Source of the DNA: a halophilic archaeon SHRA6 | GTDB taxonomy: Archaea > Halobacteriota > Halobacteria > Halobacteriales > Haloferacaceae | NCBI GenBank assembly: GCA_005239175.1 | Contig: SOPS01000001.1 | Coordinates: 62,001 to 126,000, forward strand | Length of the DNA: 64,000 nucleotides | Direction of reading: 5' to 3' | Shown: one piece after another, positions 9,485-18,243 of the stretch | Layout: every line of letters starts with the position of its first letter | Position numbering within the stretch: the first letter of the stretch is position 1 | Position numbers and translations under genes: made by a program | Notes under the pieces: generated by a model | The model's database searches: none | What the model saw: the letters and a program-made list of their open reading frames with translations, nothing else | What the model was told of the DNA's origin: nothing

Positions 9485-9910
9485 CTACGAATCCTCGACT
9501 GGTCGAAAGACCACGAGCCGATCGTCTGTCGTCTCGCGAGTTTCGACGCCGATCTGTACCTGTTGGCCCGTCTCCACCGCCTCAGGATCCCGTCCGCGGA
9601 CGATTCCGGATACCCTAACCGGACCGAAGTCGACGATCGCGGTGGCGTAGGGTACATCGTCGGCAAAGCCGGGCGCTGCGACATGGACGACAGAAACGGA
9701 CACGATTGTCCCTGTCTCGGGGAGCGGTTTGTGTGTCAACGCTGGGGAACCAGTGTGTGGACAGACCCGCCGCGGCGGCAGCGACCCGTATCCCGCGGGT
9801 GATTCGAGGTAGTATCCCTCCCCATTGGCGATCGCGTCCAGCCACTCCTCGTAGGAGCCGTGTTCACTCGACAGCGCGGTCTCGCCTGCGGAGTCACGAT
9901 CGTCAGTCAT
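9485..9910 (-). CDS. DUF35-type OB-fold protein paired with thiolase
   Basis: A 141-residue protein with the C-terminal OB-fold of the DUF35 family (PETGTIVSVSVVHVAAPGFADDVPYATAIVDFGPVRVSGIVRG). These proteins usually carry a four-Cys zinc ribbon before the OB-fold. Here only one Cys is visible in that region (RRVCPHTGSPALTHK), so zinc binding is probably lost. Its ATG overlaps the stop of the upstream thiolase gene by four bases, so the two are translationally coupled. In archaea such pairs form complexes in which the DUF35 protein helps channel acyl-CoA between enzymes. Confidence 0.85.
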   Translation of the reverse strand: MTDDRDSAGETALSSEHGSYEEWLDAIANGEGYYLESPAGYGSLPPRRVCPHTGSPALTHKPLPETGTIVSVSVVHVAAPGFADDVPYATAIVDFGPVRVSGIVRGRDPEAVETGQQVQIGVETRETTDDRLVVFRPVEDS

Positions 9911-11079
9911 CGGTCCACCTCCAGCACGTGAACGACAGCACTCGCGACTGTCCCGCCGGCGTTGTGCGTGACGCCAACTGTCGCATCCGGAACGTGATCG
10001 CTGTTCGGATGATCGCCGCGCAACAGCCGCGTCATCTCAGCGATCTGGCTCCCGCCGGTCGCGCCCACCGGGTGGCCTTTCGCCTTCAGTCCACCCGAAA
10101 GGTTGATCGGACGCTGGCCGTCGGCGGTCGTTTCACCGCGGCGGGCCGCGCCGATCCCGTCGCCCGGTTCATAGAAGCCCAGCGACTCGATTGCGAGCAC
10201 CTCCGCGATCGTGAAACAGTCGTGGACCTCTGCGACATCGACGTCTTCGGGGCCGACTCCGGCGTCATCGTAGGCCGCAGTGGCCGCTCTCGTCGCTGCA
10301 GGGGTCTGTGCAATGTGGATTCGTTCCGCAAGCGCCGCCCGATCGCCACCCTGGCCACTGCCGGTGATGGTAACCGGCGCGTTGAGGTCGTGTTCCTCGG
10401 CGTACGATTCGGAGACGAGAACGAGTGCACTCGCACCGTCGGTGATCGGACAGGCGTCGAATAGCCCGAGCGGTGACGCCACCATTGGCGCGTCAAGGAC
10501 CTCCTCGACACTGATCTCGCGCTGGTACTGCGCGTACTCGTTCACCAACGCGTTCTCGTGATTTTTCGAGGCGATGTGGGCCAGATCGGTTCGATCGCCG
10601 CCGAAGGCATCGAAGTACGTCTGTGCCATCAGCGCGTACGCACCAGGGAAGGTCACGCCGGCACGAACCTCGAAGAGCTCGTCGGCGGCGATTGCTAACG
10701 CGTCAGTCACCGCTGGCGTGTCGAGATTTGTCATTCGCTCTGTTCCCCCAGCGAGAACCACGTCCGCCTCACCCGCCCGGATCGCCCGGACCGCCTGCCG
10801 GACGGCCACGCCGGCGGACGCACACGCTGACTCGTACCTCGTTGCCGGACACTGGACGCCCGCAGCGTCGGCGAGAATTGGACCCTGGTGGCCCTGTCGC
10901 TCCGCGTCGACGCCCATGAAGTTCCCGACCGCGAGTTCCTCAACAGCCGATCGATCGACATTGGCGTCCGCAAACGCACGATCGGCCGCCTCTGCGAACA
11001 GTTCTCTGCCGGTGCGTGTTGGCGTGCGGCCAAAGTGTGTGAGCCCGACACCGGCCACGCGTACGGGTTCCATACCCAA
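9907..11079 (-). CDS. Thiolase-family protein (SCP-x type acetyl-CoA acetyltransferase)
   Basis: A 390-residue thiolase fold. The nucleophilic cysteine is in ATRYESACASAGVAVRQA, the active-site His in GHPVGATGGSQIAEM, and the C-terminal loop reads VTHNAGGTVAS where classical thiolases have a second Cys. That change is typical of SCP-x/archaeal thiolases. The coupled DUF35 gene downstream supports action with a small OB-fold partner, as in archaeal acetoacetyl-CoA thiolase/HMG-CoA synthase complexes. Either acetoacetyl-CoA synthesis (isoprenoid precursor) or a degradative role is possible; no HMG-CoA synthase is in the window. Confidence 0.88.
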   Translation of the reverse strand: MGMEPVRVAGVGLTHFGRTPTRTGRELFAEAADRAFADANVDRSAVEELAVGNFMGVDAERQGHQGPILADAAGVQCPATRYESACASAGVAVRQAVRAIRAGEADVVLAGGTERMTNLDTPAVTDALAIAADELFEVRAGVTFPGAYALMAQTYFDAFGGDRTDLAHIASKNHENALVNEYAQYQREISVEEVLDAPMVASPLGLFDACPITDGASALVLVSESYAEEHDLNAPVTITGSGQGGDRAALAERIHIAQTPAATRAATAAYDDAGVGPEDVDVAEVHDCFTIAEVLAIESLGFYEPGDGIGAARRGETTADGQRPINLSGGLKAKGHPVGATGGSQIAEMTRLLRGDHPNSDHVPDATVGVTHNAGGTVASAVVHVLEVDR

Positions 11080-11143
11080 ACGGTCCTCGTGGAAGGGGTA
11101 TATGTTTGCCGGCTACGGCGGTCCGATCGACAACCGCGCCCAA

Positions 11144-11911
11144 TCAGCCGATATATCGGAGTTCGTCGTCAGTTGGCAGTTGGGCTTGCTGTTGGTCTTG
11201 CATCTCGCGGATCTTTCCGACGACCTCTTCCATCTCTTCTGCGCGATCTTCGAGCGAGCCGAAGTCAACCTCGAAGTCGAGGATTTCCTGGAGGACCTCA
11301 AGAACTGCCTGTGCGCTCTTTGGATCGACGAGGTAGCCGCTCGTCTCACCCATCATACAGACCGCATCGAAGCCGCGACGACCCCCAAGTCCGAGGATCA
11401 GCCCGCTGACGCCGACGATCCCACCGGCGGGCTCGTCAGGACGAAACTCGACGCCTGCGTCCTCCAGCGCAGCCTTTTGCTCTGCGGCCGTCACCGCCCC
11501 CAACACGGTGTACTCCTCAACGAGTTCGCCGGTCGGAACGCCACCGAGTGCGAAGGCGCGCTGGGAACCAAACTCCTCAGCAACATCGAGGATTGCGTCC
11601 GTCAGCCGGTAGTGGCCGTCGTTCGTCGATGCCTGGTGATCGCCGGTCAACACCAGCAGATCCGGGCCGTCTCCCTCGGTGTATACCGCGTGGAACGACG
11701 CGCAGGTGAGTGAGGCGATGCCTTCGTCGTCGATGTCCACTTGCGGCGGAAACTCGTCGGCGTAGAGGCGAGCGACCAGTTCGCTGTCCAACTCTTCGAG
11801 GAGGTGCTCGGCGGCGAGTTTCCCCACGTGACCAACCCCTGGCAATCCCTCGATCAACACCGGCTCCGCCAACTCCGGTGATTCGACGTACTCGATATCG
11901 ATCGAATCCAT
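11144..11911 (-). CDS. PAC2-family proteasome assembly chaperone-like protein
   Basis: A 255-residue member of the PAC2 family. VLIEGLPGVGHVGKLAAEHLLEEL is the diagnostic N-terminal motif, followed by DLLVLTGDHQ and a GVSGLILGLGGRRG segment. The C-terminal 40 residues are a charged helix (LEDRAEEMEEVVGKIREMQD). In eukaryotes the family assists assembly of the proteasome alpha ring; archaeal function is less settled. It is the last gene of the L44e-S27e-aIF2a-Nop10 run, an arrangement widely kept in archaea. Confidence 0.88.
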   Translation of the reverse strand: MDSIDIEYVESPELAEPVLIEGLPGVGHVGKLAAEHLLEELDSELVARLYADEFPPQVDIDDEGIASLTCASFHAVYTEGDGPDLLVLTGDHQASTNDGHYRLTDAILDVAEEFGSQRAFALGGVPTGELVEEYTVLGAVTAAEQKAALEDAGVEFRPDEPAGGIVGVSGLILGLGGRRGFDAVCMMGETSGYLVDPKSAQAVLEVLQEILDFEVDFGSLEDRAEEMEEVVGKIREMQDQQQAQLPTDDELRYIG

Positions 11912-11996
11912 GCTATGTACTCGTGCGTGCGCCGCATAAGATACCGTCGGAACGGATTGATCCGATCGGGCTTTTTACGCGATGAAAAATACGTCG

Positions 11997-12191
11997 CTAC
12001 TCACGGCCGTCGCGAGCGCGTTTTTGTTTTCGGGTCCGCCGGTATTCGCCGTAGGGATCTTCCGGACTAAATGGTGCGGGGGCACTGTTTTCGGTGGGCG
12101 CCCCACAGTCGGGGCAGGTCGATCCGAGCGAGTACACCGGTCGATCGTGTGCGTCGCGCCACGCCGAACACACACGGATATCTGATTTCAT
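11997..12191 (-). CDS. nop10: H/ACA ribonucleoprotein subunit Nop10
   Basis: A 64-residue protein with CPDCGAPTENSAPAPFSPEDPYGEYRR, which is the Nop10 signature after the zinc-ribbon-like start. The N-terminal half of the ribbon is degenerate (one Cys in IRVCSAWRD, then CPDC). Nop10 binds Cbf5 in H/ACA guide RNPs that make pseudouridine in rRNA and tRNA. It lies between aIF2-alpha and PAC2 on the same strand with short gaps, consistent with one operon for ribosome biogenesis and translation. Confidence 0.92.
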   Translation of the reverse strand: MKSDIRVCSAWRDAHDRPVYSLGSTCPDCGAPTENSAPAPFSPEDPYGEYRRTRKQKRARDGRE

Positions 12192-12230
12192 GGAGAGATT
12201 GTGGTTACAACGACAGGGGCGGGTACAGCT

Positions 12231-13031
12231 TTACTCGTCGTCTTCGTGTCGTTCTCGGTGGAAGTCGCCCTCGCCGCCGATCGTCTCGATCGCTTCCTCG
12301 GCGCGCTTGGCGCTGGCTTCGAGTTCTGCCTCGGCGGTCTTGTAATCGGGCGCTTTGACCGTGATCCGGTACTCTGGTGAGCCGACGTACGAGACCGACA
12401 GTTCGACCTCGTCTGGAACTTCGCCGTTGCCCTCCGCCGCCTGTAGCGCCTCCTTGATCGCGTCAACGCCGTCGCCGGTCGCGATCGACAGGTCAACGTA
12501 GCCGGTGACGTTCACGTACGGCACAGAGACGTTCTCGCGGGCGGTCGAGACGATCGCCTCGATCTCCTCGTCGTCAAGGTCCGTGTCTTCGAGGGCTTCC
12601 GTGCCGTGGATTGCCGCCGCCTCAAAGGCTTCGTACATCGTCTCGTACTCCGCGAGCATGGCGTTCGCGACGGCGCTGTAGGTCTCGTCGTCAACGTCCT
12701 CGCCGAGGGCGAGCAGCATCCAGTTGTCTGCCTTCTGTTCGTTTTTCCACTCCTGGATCTTCTCTTTACGTTGGTGTTCGTTGACGTCCTTGATCGAGAG
12801 GTCGATCTGCTGGGAAGACTCGTTGACCTCCAACACCTTCGCAACCACAGTCTGTCCTTCACGGACGTGGTCGCGGACATTTTTGATCCAACCGCTGGCG
12901 ACCTCGCTGATGTGGGCGAGCCCGCGCTTGTCCTCGTACTCTTCGAGGTCAACGAAGACGCCAAAATCGGCGATTTCGTCGACTTTCCCCACCACGAGGT
13001 CGCCAGGTTCGGGCCAGCCGCTGTACTTCAT
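12231..13031 (-). CDS. eif2a: Translation initiation factor aIF2 subunit alpha
   Basis: A 266-residue protein with an N-terminal S1 domain (residues about 8-84: [23 protein letters not shown], then [13 protein letters not shown]), a central helical domain, and a C-terminal alpha/beta domain that contacts the gamma subunit ([20 protein letters not shown]). It forms part of the aIF2 heterotrimer that delivers initiator tRNA to the small subunit. The start is 3 bases past the S27e stop, so translation is tightly linked. Confidence 0.96.
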   Translation of the reverse strand: MKYSGWPEPGDLVVGKVDEIADFGVFVDLEEYEDKRGLAHISEVASGWIKNVRDHVREGQTVVAKVLEVNESSQQIDLSIKDVNEHQRKEKIQEWKNEQKADNWMLLALGEDVDDETYSAVANAMLAEYETMYEAFEAAAIHGTEALEDTDLDDEEIEAIVSTARENVSVPYVNVTGYVDLSIATGDGVDAIKEALQAAEGNGEVPDEVELSVSYVGSPEYRITVKAPDYKTAEAELEASAKRAEEAIETIGGEGDFHRERHEDDE

Positions 13032-13034
13032 CGG

Positions 13035-13208
13035 TTATCGTGCCTCGACAGTCTCGACGACCTCGTGTTCGATCTCAGCCTTGCCGCCGGTCGGGGTCGC
13101 GAGGGTGGTACCGCAGACTGCACAGCTGACTGGGCTTGCGGCCTTTTCGAACACGATCTGTTCGTTCTCACAGTCGCCGCATTTGACGCGAAGGTATGCT
13201 CCTGGCAT
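13035..13208 (-). CDS. rps27e: 30S ribosomal protein S27e
   Basis: A 57-residue zinc-ribbon ribosomal protein: [24 protein letters not shown] gives the CxxC-x14-CxxC ligand set. A longer frame starts at 13244 inside the L44e gene; the ATG at 13208, just after the L44e stop at 13211, matches the family start ([13 protein letters not shown]). It sits between L44e and aIF2-alpha in the conserved cluster. Confidence 0.96.
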   Translation of the reverse strand: MPGAYLRVKCGDCENEQIVFEKAASPVSCAVCGTTLATPTGGKAEIEHEVVETVEAR

Positions 13209-13210
13209 GA

Positions 13211-13495
13211 TTACTCCTGGAATTCGAGGCGGCCGGCGCGCCATCCTTTTCGCATGTGAGCCTTGCCACAGTCGCTGCAGCGGTACTTGAGGTTCGTCTT
13301 CTTTGTCGGCTTGTCACCGCCGGGGACCTTCGAGAACTTCCCGGAGTTGCCGATCGTCGACGTCTGTCGGCGTCGCTGACGGTCCTGAACCTTTTTCATC
13401 CCGGTCGATCGGCCAGTTCGAACCTTCTCGACCTCGTGTTCCTGATGGGAGTTACAGTGCGGACAATACGTATTCATTCGGCGTGGCATCTGCAT
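13211..13495 (-). CDS. rpl44e: 50S ribosomal protein L44e
   Basis: A 94-residue protein that begins [30 protein letters not shown] and ends in [25 protein letters not shown]. The two CxxC pairs form a zinc finger. It is the first gene of the operon L44e-S27e-aIF2a-Nop10-PAC2, so the operon promoter should be in the 13496-13560 gap. Confidence 0.97.
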   Translation of the reverse strand: MQMPRRMNTYCPHCNSHQEHEVEKVRTGRSTGMKKVQDRQRRRQTSTIGNSGKFSKVPGGDKPTKKTNLKYRCSDCGKAHMRKGWRAGRLEFQE

Positions 13496-13629
13496 AACGA
13501 TCTACCTTGCCGGAGGTTTGGCATCGGACGTTAAAACCCGTTTGGTTCGCCCCGGACGCGATCGATCGGGGGGCGATCCGATCTCGCCGCATCGAAGCCG
13601 TTAAGCGGCGACCTGCCGAAGCACCGGTC

Positions 13630-13896
13630 ATGCAACACCTCATCGTGAGAGGGGATCCCGGTATTCGCAAGGGAGCGATTATCAACTACGATGGGACCGA
13701 ACAGATCTGTTTTTCGATCCAACGACAGGGCGACTGGCACGGCCCTGAAGAGGTCCAACTGTGGTGTACGATCGGCACTGAAGATGAGTTCGAAAGCTTC
13801 CAAAAACGCGAGTACGTCCCGCACTTCCTCGAGGTCGAGACGATCGACGCTGCGGCACTCGACGTGGTGCAGGCCCGCAACGAGCTGTCTGTCTGA
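13630..13896 (+). CDS. HAH_0734-family conserved haloarchaeal protein
   Basis: A small 88-residue protein recognised as a conserved haloarchaeal family (HAH_0734 family) from MQHLIVRGDPGIRKGAIINY and RQGDWHGPEEVQLWC. The function is unknown. The longer frame beginning at 13507 includes upstream sequence without family similarity, so the ATG at 13630 is used. It is divergent from the L44e operon and convergent with the HNH-like gene. Confidence 0.88.
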   Translation: MQHLIVRGDPGIRKGAIINYDGTEQICFSIQRQGDWHGPEEVQLWCTIGTEDEFESFQKREYVPHFLEVETIDAAALDVVQARNELSV

Positions 13897-13900
13897 TCAC

Positions 13901-13945
13901 AGATCACTCACAGATCACTCACTGATCGCTCACTGATCACTCGGT
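13901..13945. repeat. Four copies of an 11-bp repeat at a convergent gene junction
   Basis: Four direct copies of an 11-base unit with consensus GATCACTCACT lie between the HAH_0734-family gene and the end of the HNH-like gene, and run into the latter's stop region. The copies differ by one to three bases. This is probably replication slippage. Confidence 0.6.
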
Positions 13946-14469
13946 TCGCCGTACCGATCGAGCGCTGAGTCAAATCCGAACTCTGTCTGTTCTTTCGATC
14001 GCCGCGCTTCCCGTTCGGCGATCGCCTCCAGGTCCGGAGACGCATCGTCGTCGATCCGAGCGAAGCTATTGTGAACCTTCCCGTGGCACCACCGGCAGAG
14101 CGAAACAGTTAGCTCGTGGGTTGGGTCATCGCTCTCGGGGTGGTCCGAGCCGCTGCCATAGGAGAGATGGTGTTCTTCGATCAGGGGGCGGTCGGCCTCG
14201 TGGGCGATCCGAATCTCTTCGAGCCCGCAGCGGACGCACTCGCTCTCGTCAGTCGTCCAGCGGTACTTCGGACACGCCCGCCAGTCGTCGGACTCGCCGA
14301 CGTGACACCGGTACTCGTCGGCCGCACGATCGGCCGCGAACGACGGATCGGCTCCGGTGTACTCCAGCGCGAATCGACAGCGTCCGTCGTCAGTGAGGTG
14401 GTCGCAGTGTCCCGCGACCTCGTAGGGGTCGTCTACACCGACCGGCGTCCCGTTCGGCGTCTGTGCCAT
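13930..14469 (-). CDS. HNH-like protein (DUF7097-type), haloarchaeal
   Basis: A 179-residue protein. The C-terminal half looks like an HNH zinc module: CVRCGLEE, then LIEEHHLSYG, then LTVSLCRWCHGKVHN, giving two CxxC pairs around a His-His motif. The N-terminal half has further conserved Cys residues (GHCDHLTDDGRCRF, YRCHVGESDDWRACPKYRW). Nuclease activity is possible from the HHL motif but unproven. I recall this as a conserved haloarchaeal family (DUF7097). Confidence 0.8.
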   Translation of the reverse strand: MAQTPNGTPVGVDDPYEVAGHCDHLTDDGRCRFALEYTGADPSFAADRAADEYRCHVGESDDWRACPKYRWTTDESECVRCGLEEIRIAHEADRPLIEEHHLSYGSGSDHPESDDPTHELTVSLCRWCHGKVHNSFARIDDDASPDLEAIAEREARRSKEQTEFGFDSALDRYGEPSDQ

Positions 14470-14607
14470 ATCTGTGATAGCACACCCGTCCGAATATATG
14501 CTGCGGCACTCGGAGAATGTATACTACGGCGATCGACCTTGGGCATGCTCACACTCCCGGCGATCGAAACCCGTACGCCTATCATTCCAGACAGCCTGGG
14601 GCAATTC

Positions 14608-14958
14608 GTGAAGATCGTTCACCGAGACAGCGATGGCAACCGCGAGCCGATCGCGACGACCGTCGAGGTTGCGGATTCATTTCTCAGCCAGGCGCGCGGG
14701 TTGATGTTTCGTCGATCAGTTCCTGAGGAATACGCGCTTGTCTTTCGGTTTGACGGGCCGAAGCGTCGGGACCTCCACATGGTGTTCGTTCCGTTTGCGA
14801 TCGACGCGGTCTGGCTTGTCAGCGGTGAGGTGACCCACGTCAAACAGCTCCGGCCATGGATCGGCCGTGGAAAAGCCCGTGCGGACACGATCATCGAACT
14901 CCCAGCGGGGGCGGCTGAATCGGTCGAACCGGGCGATTCGATCGAGATTGTCGATTGA
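14608..14958 (+). CDS. DUF192-family protein
   Basis: A 116-residue protein matching DUF192: VEVADSFLSQARGLMFRRSVPEEYALVFRF, then LHMVFVPFAIDAVWL, then VEPGDSIEIVD. The start is a GTG at 14608. A longer frame exists to 14116, but it overlaps the antisense HNH-like gene and the family alignment begins near KIVHRDSD. The function of DUF192 is unknown. Many members in other prokaryotes are exported, but no signal peptide is seen here. Confidence 0.85.
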   Translation: MKIVHRDSDGNREPIATTVEVADSFLSQARGLMFRRSVPEEYALVFRFDGPKRRDLHMVFVPFAIDAVWLVSGEVTHVKQLRPWIGRGKARADTIIELPAGAAESVEPGDSIEIVD

Positions 14959-15085
14959 TCGCGGAAAAGAAGCCGAATAGGCGTCGATATCTACGATTTT
15001 ATTGCCATCGTGCGTTCGATCTATGTAGTCGGCAGATATGGCTGAGAAGCCGCTCCTTTTAGTAGATCGAGCTACTGAGTCTCGA

Positions 15086-16648
15086 ATGAGTATATGTCTC
15101 GTGATCGATTTATTGGGGTCTTCCCCCGATAACCACCCACTCCCAGTCGACGACGTACAGCTGCTTGACACGACGCTTCGTGACGGCGAACAGGCCCCAG
15201 GCGTTTCTCTCACCCCTGAGGAGAAAATTGAGATCGCCCAGGCGCTCGACGCGGCGGGTATGTCGGTCATCGAGGCCGGTAGCGCCTGTACCAGCGAAGG
15301 CGAGCGCAACTGCATCCGCGCAGTCACTGATCTCGGCCTTGAGGCGAGAGTCACAAGTTTCGCCCGCGGTGTGCAATCTGATATCGACGACGCGCTTGCG
15401 TGCGACGTCGATGGCATCACGCTCGTGGTACCATCCTCGGACCGCCACATCGAGACCAAGGTCGGAACGACCCACGAGGCGGTGATCGACCGCTCTGCAG
15501 AGCTGATCGACTACGCGAAGGACCACGGCCTCTGGGTCGAGTTCCTCGGCGAGGACGGCTCACGGGCGGATCCGGACTATCTGGTCGAACTGCTCGGATC
15601 GGGGCTTGAGGCGGGTGCCGATCGGATCTGCTTTGCGGACACAGTCGGCCACACCACGCCGGAGGCAACCTACCGGACCGTTTCGCGGCTCACAGAGCTC
15701 GGACCCACGAGCGTTCACACCCACGACGACCTTGGACTCGCAGTGGCGAACGCCCACGCCGGGCTCTCAGCCGGCGCAGACATGGTCCACGGCACGATCA
15801 ACGGCATTGGCGAGCGTGCTGGCAATGTCGCCCTCGAAGAGGTTGCGATCGCACTCAGCCACGGCTACGGGATCGAAACACTCGAACTCGAAGCCGTCTA
15901 CGAGCTCGCGACGACCGTTGCTCGAAACACGGGTATTCCGCTCGCACCGAACAAGGCTGTCATCGGCCAGAACACGTTCACCCACGAAAGCGGCATCCAC
16001 ACCGATGGAATGTTGAAAGACGTGGCGACGTACGAGCCGTACCCGCCAGAGACCGTCGGCCGCGAACGCCGGCTCGTGCTCGGTAAACACGCTGGACGCG
16101 CGGGTGTCGAGGCCGCACTGACAGAACACGGCGTCGACGTAACCGACGAGGAGCTCGCGGCTGTCGTCGAGCGCGTCAAAGCCCTCGGCGATCGCGGCAA
16201 GCGCGTGACCGACGCCGACCTGTTGGCGATCGCCGAAGACGTCCAGGGTCGCGATCGCGATCGCTACGTCGAACTCATCGAGTTTTCGGCGATCAGCGGG
16301 ACCAACGTCCCAACCGCGAGCGTAAAGCTCCGAGTTGGTGACGAGGAGTACGTCGCCTCAGGCACCGGATCGGGCCCGGTCGACGCTGCCCTGAAGGCGG
16401 TGCGGACAGCGCTAGGCCAGCGTGCACACGCCGACTTAGAGTCCTACCACGTCGATGCAATCACTGGTGGGACAGACGCGGTCGTCACTGTCGAGGTCGA
16501 GATGTCCCGCGGCGACCACACGGTGTCTGTCGCCGCCTCGGAGGCCGATATCACGCAGGCGAGTGTGACCGCGATGGTCGACGCGCTCGATCGACTGCTC
16601 GTTGCCGCACCACCCGAGGAGCCGGTTCCCGGACCAGCCGACGACTGA
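15086..16648 (+). CDS. Citramalate / 2-isopropylmalate synthase family enzyme
   Basis: A protein of about 520 residues in the HMGL-like/LeuA family. The metal-binding start [15 protein letters not shown], the catalytic strand [15 protein letters not shown], the metal ligands [13 protein letters not shown], and the LeuA dimer (regulatory) domain at the C-terminus ([27 protein letters not shown]) are all present. It condenses acetyl-CoA with pyruvate or 2-oxoisovalerate, giving isoleucine or leucine precursors. From sequence alone I cannot choose between the two; haloarchaea often carry both. The N-terminus is uncertain: frames open at 15038 and 15086, and homology starts near [10 protein letters not shown]. 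No leuC, leuD or leuB is adjacent. Confidence 0.85.
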   Translation: MSICLVIDLLGSSPDNHPLPVDDVQLLDTTLRDGEQAPGVSLTPEEKIEIAQALDAAGMSVIEAGSACTSEGERNCIRAVTDLGLEARVTSFARGVQSDIDDALACDVDGITLVVPSSDRHIETKVGTTHEAVIDRSAELIDYAKDHGLWVEFLGEDGSRADPDYLVELLGSGLEAGADRICFADTVGHTTPEATYRTVSRLTELGPTSVHTHDDLGLAVANAHAGLSAGADMVHGTINGIGERAGNVALEEVAIALSHGYGIETLELEAVYELATTVARNTGIPLAPNKAVIGQNTFTHESGIHTDGMLKDVATYEPYPPETVGRERRLVLGKHAGRAGVEAALTEHGVDVTDEELAAVVERVKALGDRGKRVTDADLLAIAEDVQGRDRDRYVELIEFSAISGTNVPTASVKLRVGDEEYVASGTGSGPVDAALKAVRTALGQRAHADLESYHVDAITGGTDAVVTVEVEMSRGDHTVSVAASEADITQASVTAMVDALDRLLVAAPPEEPVPGPADD

Positions 16649-16667
16649 ACGAGAGCGATCGGCTGGT

Positions 16668-17030
16668 TTGAAATTCGGAGCGTATTTTATTCAGCCGGTC
16701 GAACGCGATGACGTGTTCGTCGTCGATATCAAACCCTCGGCCCGAAAGCGAAACCCCAACGTCGGCGAGGTAGTAAACCGCGAGGGGTCGACACACACCT
16801 TCGAGAGTCGGCAGGCCGCCGAAACGTGGGCTGAGGAGTTCGTTTCCTCGACGCGCGATCGGGTGTGGATCCAGGCCGCCCATCCAGCGGACCGATCGGA
16901 CGTCGACGGCTATCTCCTCTCGCGAAACACCCGCGGCGCTGTCGAAGAGCTTGAGGGAGCCTACGACAAGCGGCGACGACGGCTCCGCGGCGGCGATCAA
17001 TCCGCCCAGTCTGGGTTGCCGATCGAGTAG
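16668..17030 (+). CDS. Conserved hypothetical protein
   Basis: A protein of about 120 residues I do not recognise. From a TTG at 16668 it reads LKFGAYFIQPVERDDVFVVDIKP, then HTFESRQAAETWAEEFVSS, then RVWIQAAHPADRSDVDGYLLSR, a small alpha/beta protein with no Cys or membrane segment. The open frame continues upstream to 16602 inside the synthase gene, so the start is uncertain. It follows the synthase by about 20 bases on the same strand, so co-transcription is likely. Confidence 0.65.
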   Translation: MKFGAYFIQPVERDDVFVVDIKPSARKRNPNVGEVVNREGSTHTFESRQAAETWAEEFVSSTRDRVWIQAAHPADRSDVDGYLLSRNTRGAVEELEGAYDKRRRRLRGGDQSAQSGLPIE

Positions 17031-17139
17031 TCAGGGAGCCGACAGCCGCATCGCCAAACCGAATGGACGGATATTCCCGTCCGGGCGACGAGAGTCAGGA
17101 TATGCAGCAATCTATCGTAAACAGCGGTGAGTTCGATCG

Positions 17140-18069
17140 ATGACGCCAAATCGTGTCGATTTCATCGTCGATCTGTTGTATGGGGCCTTGATCTTCGTCG
17201 CCGTCGTGCTCATGCTTGCCGTCGGAACGATCACCGGAATCGCCTTCGGAATCGGGGTTCTCGTGTCGTACGTTATCCACATCGCCTGGAAGATGATGCG
17301 GTTCGACCCCGACTGGATGACACGGGAGGTCGAAAAGACGGTTGGCGATTCGGTTCGCAAAGAGGTTGAAAAATCCGTTGAGGATACCGTTAGCAAGGAA
17401 GTTGAGAAATCAGTCGGGGATACGGTCGAAAAGACCGTCGAAGATACCGTTAGCAAAGAGGTTGAGAAATCGGTCGGTGATACGGTTGAGAAGACGGTCG
17501 AAGACACAGTCACTAAAGAGGTCGAGAAGTCGGTCGAAGATACGGTTGAGAAGACGGTCGAAGACACAGTCAGTAAGGAGGTCGAGAAATCGGTCGGTGA
17601 CACCGTCGAAAAGACGGTGAAAGATACAGTCGAAAAGACGGTCGAAAATACAGTCGAAAAGGAAGTTGAAAAGTCAGTCGAGGATTCGGTTGAAAAGACG
17701 GTCGAAGAGACTGTCGAGGATACAGTCGAAAAACAGGTCCGCAAGTCCGTCGAGGACACCGTGAGCAACGAAATAACAGGTGTCGCTGACCAAGTCGGGC
17801 GGATCGTCAGCGACGAGGTGACGAATCAGATCGGCAAGTCGGTGAGCACAGAGGTCGAAAATGCCGTCGGCCGGCAGGTCAAAGAGACGGTCGCCGCGGA
17901 GGCACGGAAGGCGATCGAAGGGAAGCGATCGGACGCAGACACGACTGATACGCTGTCAGATGACGACGAAGAGAACGGTGCAGATGAGGAGTCAGAGGTG
18001 GATGAAACGAAGGGGACAGATGAGGAGTCTGAGAGTGGTGAGGCGGACGACAACAAGAAAGATCGATAA
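17140..18069 (+). CDS. Membrane-anchored protein with a 4-residue valine repeat
   Basis: A 309-residue protein. Residues 8-50 are hydrophobic (one or two helices: YGALIFVAVVLMLAVGTITG and IGVLVSYVIHIAW). Residues 64-211 are 37 consecutive tetrads with Val at position 1 (VEKT, VEDT, VSKE, VEKS, VGDT and variants). After a 7-residue skip, 11 more tetrads run to residue 262. The tail (263-309) is highly acidic. At DNA level the tetrads form imperfect direct repeats of about 60 bases. No homologue is recognised. The likely layout is a membrane anchor, a long rod of about 200 residues and a charged tail; topology is undetermined. Confidence 0.85.
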   Translation: MTPNRVDFIVDLLYGALIFVAVVLMLAVGTITGIAFGIGVLVSYVIHIAWKMMRFDPDWMTREVEKTVGDSVRKEVEKSVEDTVSKEVEKSVGDTVEKTVEDTVSKEVEKSVGDTVEKTVEDTVTKEVEKSVEDTVEKTVEDTVSKEVEKSVGDTVEKTVKDTVEKTVENTVEKEVEKSVEDSVEKTVEETVEDTVEKQVRKSVEDTVSNEITGVADQVGRIVSDEVTNQIGKSVSTEVENAVGRQVKETVAAEARKAIEGKRSDADTTDTLSDDDEENGADEESEVDETKGTDEESESGEADDNKKDR

Positions 18070-18091
18070 CATCGCGATGGGTCCGATCGGC

Positions 18092-18152
18092 AAGACTCTG
18101 TTGAAACCCTCAGTAATTGATAGTTTAGGAACGCTATGCAGGATACAGAGCG
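18092..18152 (+). repeat. Dispersed repeat family, copy 1
   Basis: CTCTGTTGAAACCCTCAG, a GATAGT element and GCAGGATACAGAGCGC occur in this order, matching copies at 18812-18905 (minus), 42930-42995 (plus) and 47283-47356 (minus). It follows the end of the tetrad-repeat gene. It may be the remnant of an insertion-sequence end or a small non-autonomous element. Confidence 0.55.
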
Positions 18153-18243
18153 CACTTGCACAATGAACTGATCTGGTTGCCGTTGTTGTGAGTGGGGCAA
18201 TAACAGTCGTAACTATTAATGACTCTCTCCGTGCGGAGGTGGT

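Noticed and set aside
17112-17768. 218-residue open frame antisense to the tetrad-repeat gene, itself repetitive (VSSTVFSTVSPTDFSTS pattern).
   Set aside because: It mirrors the repeats of the plus-strand gene, whose reading has a membrane anchor, strict period and acidic tail. The antisense frame has no such layout.
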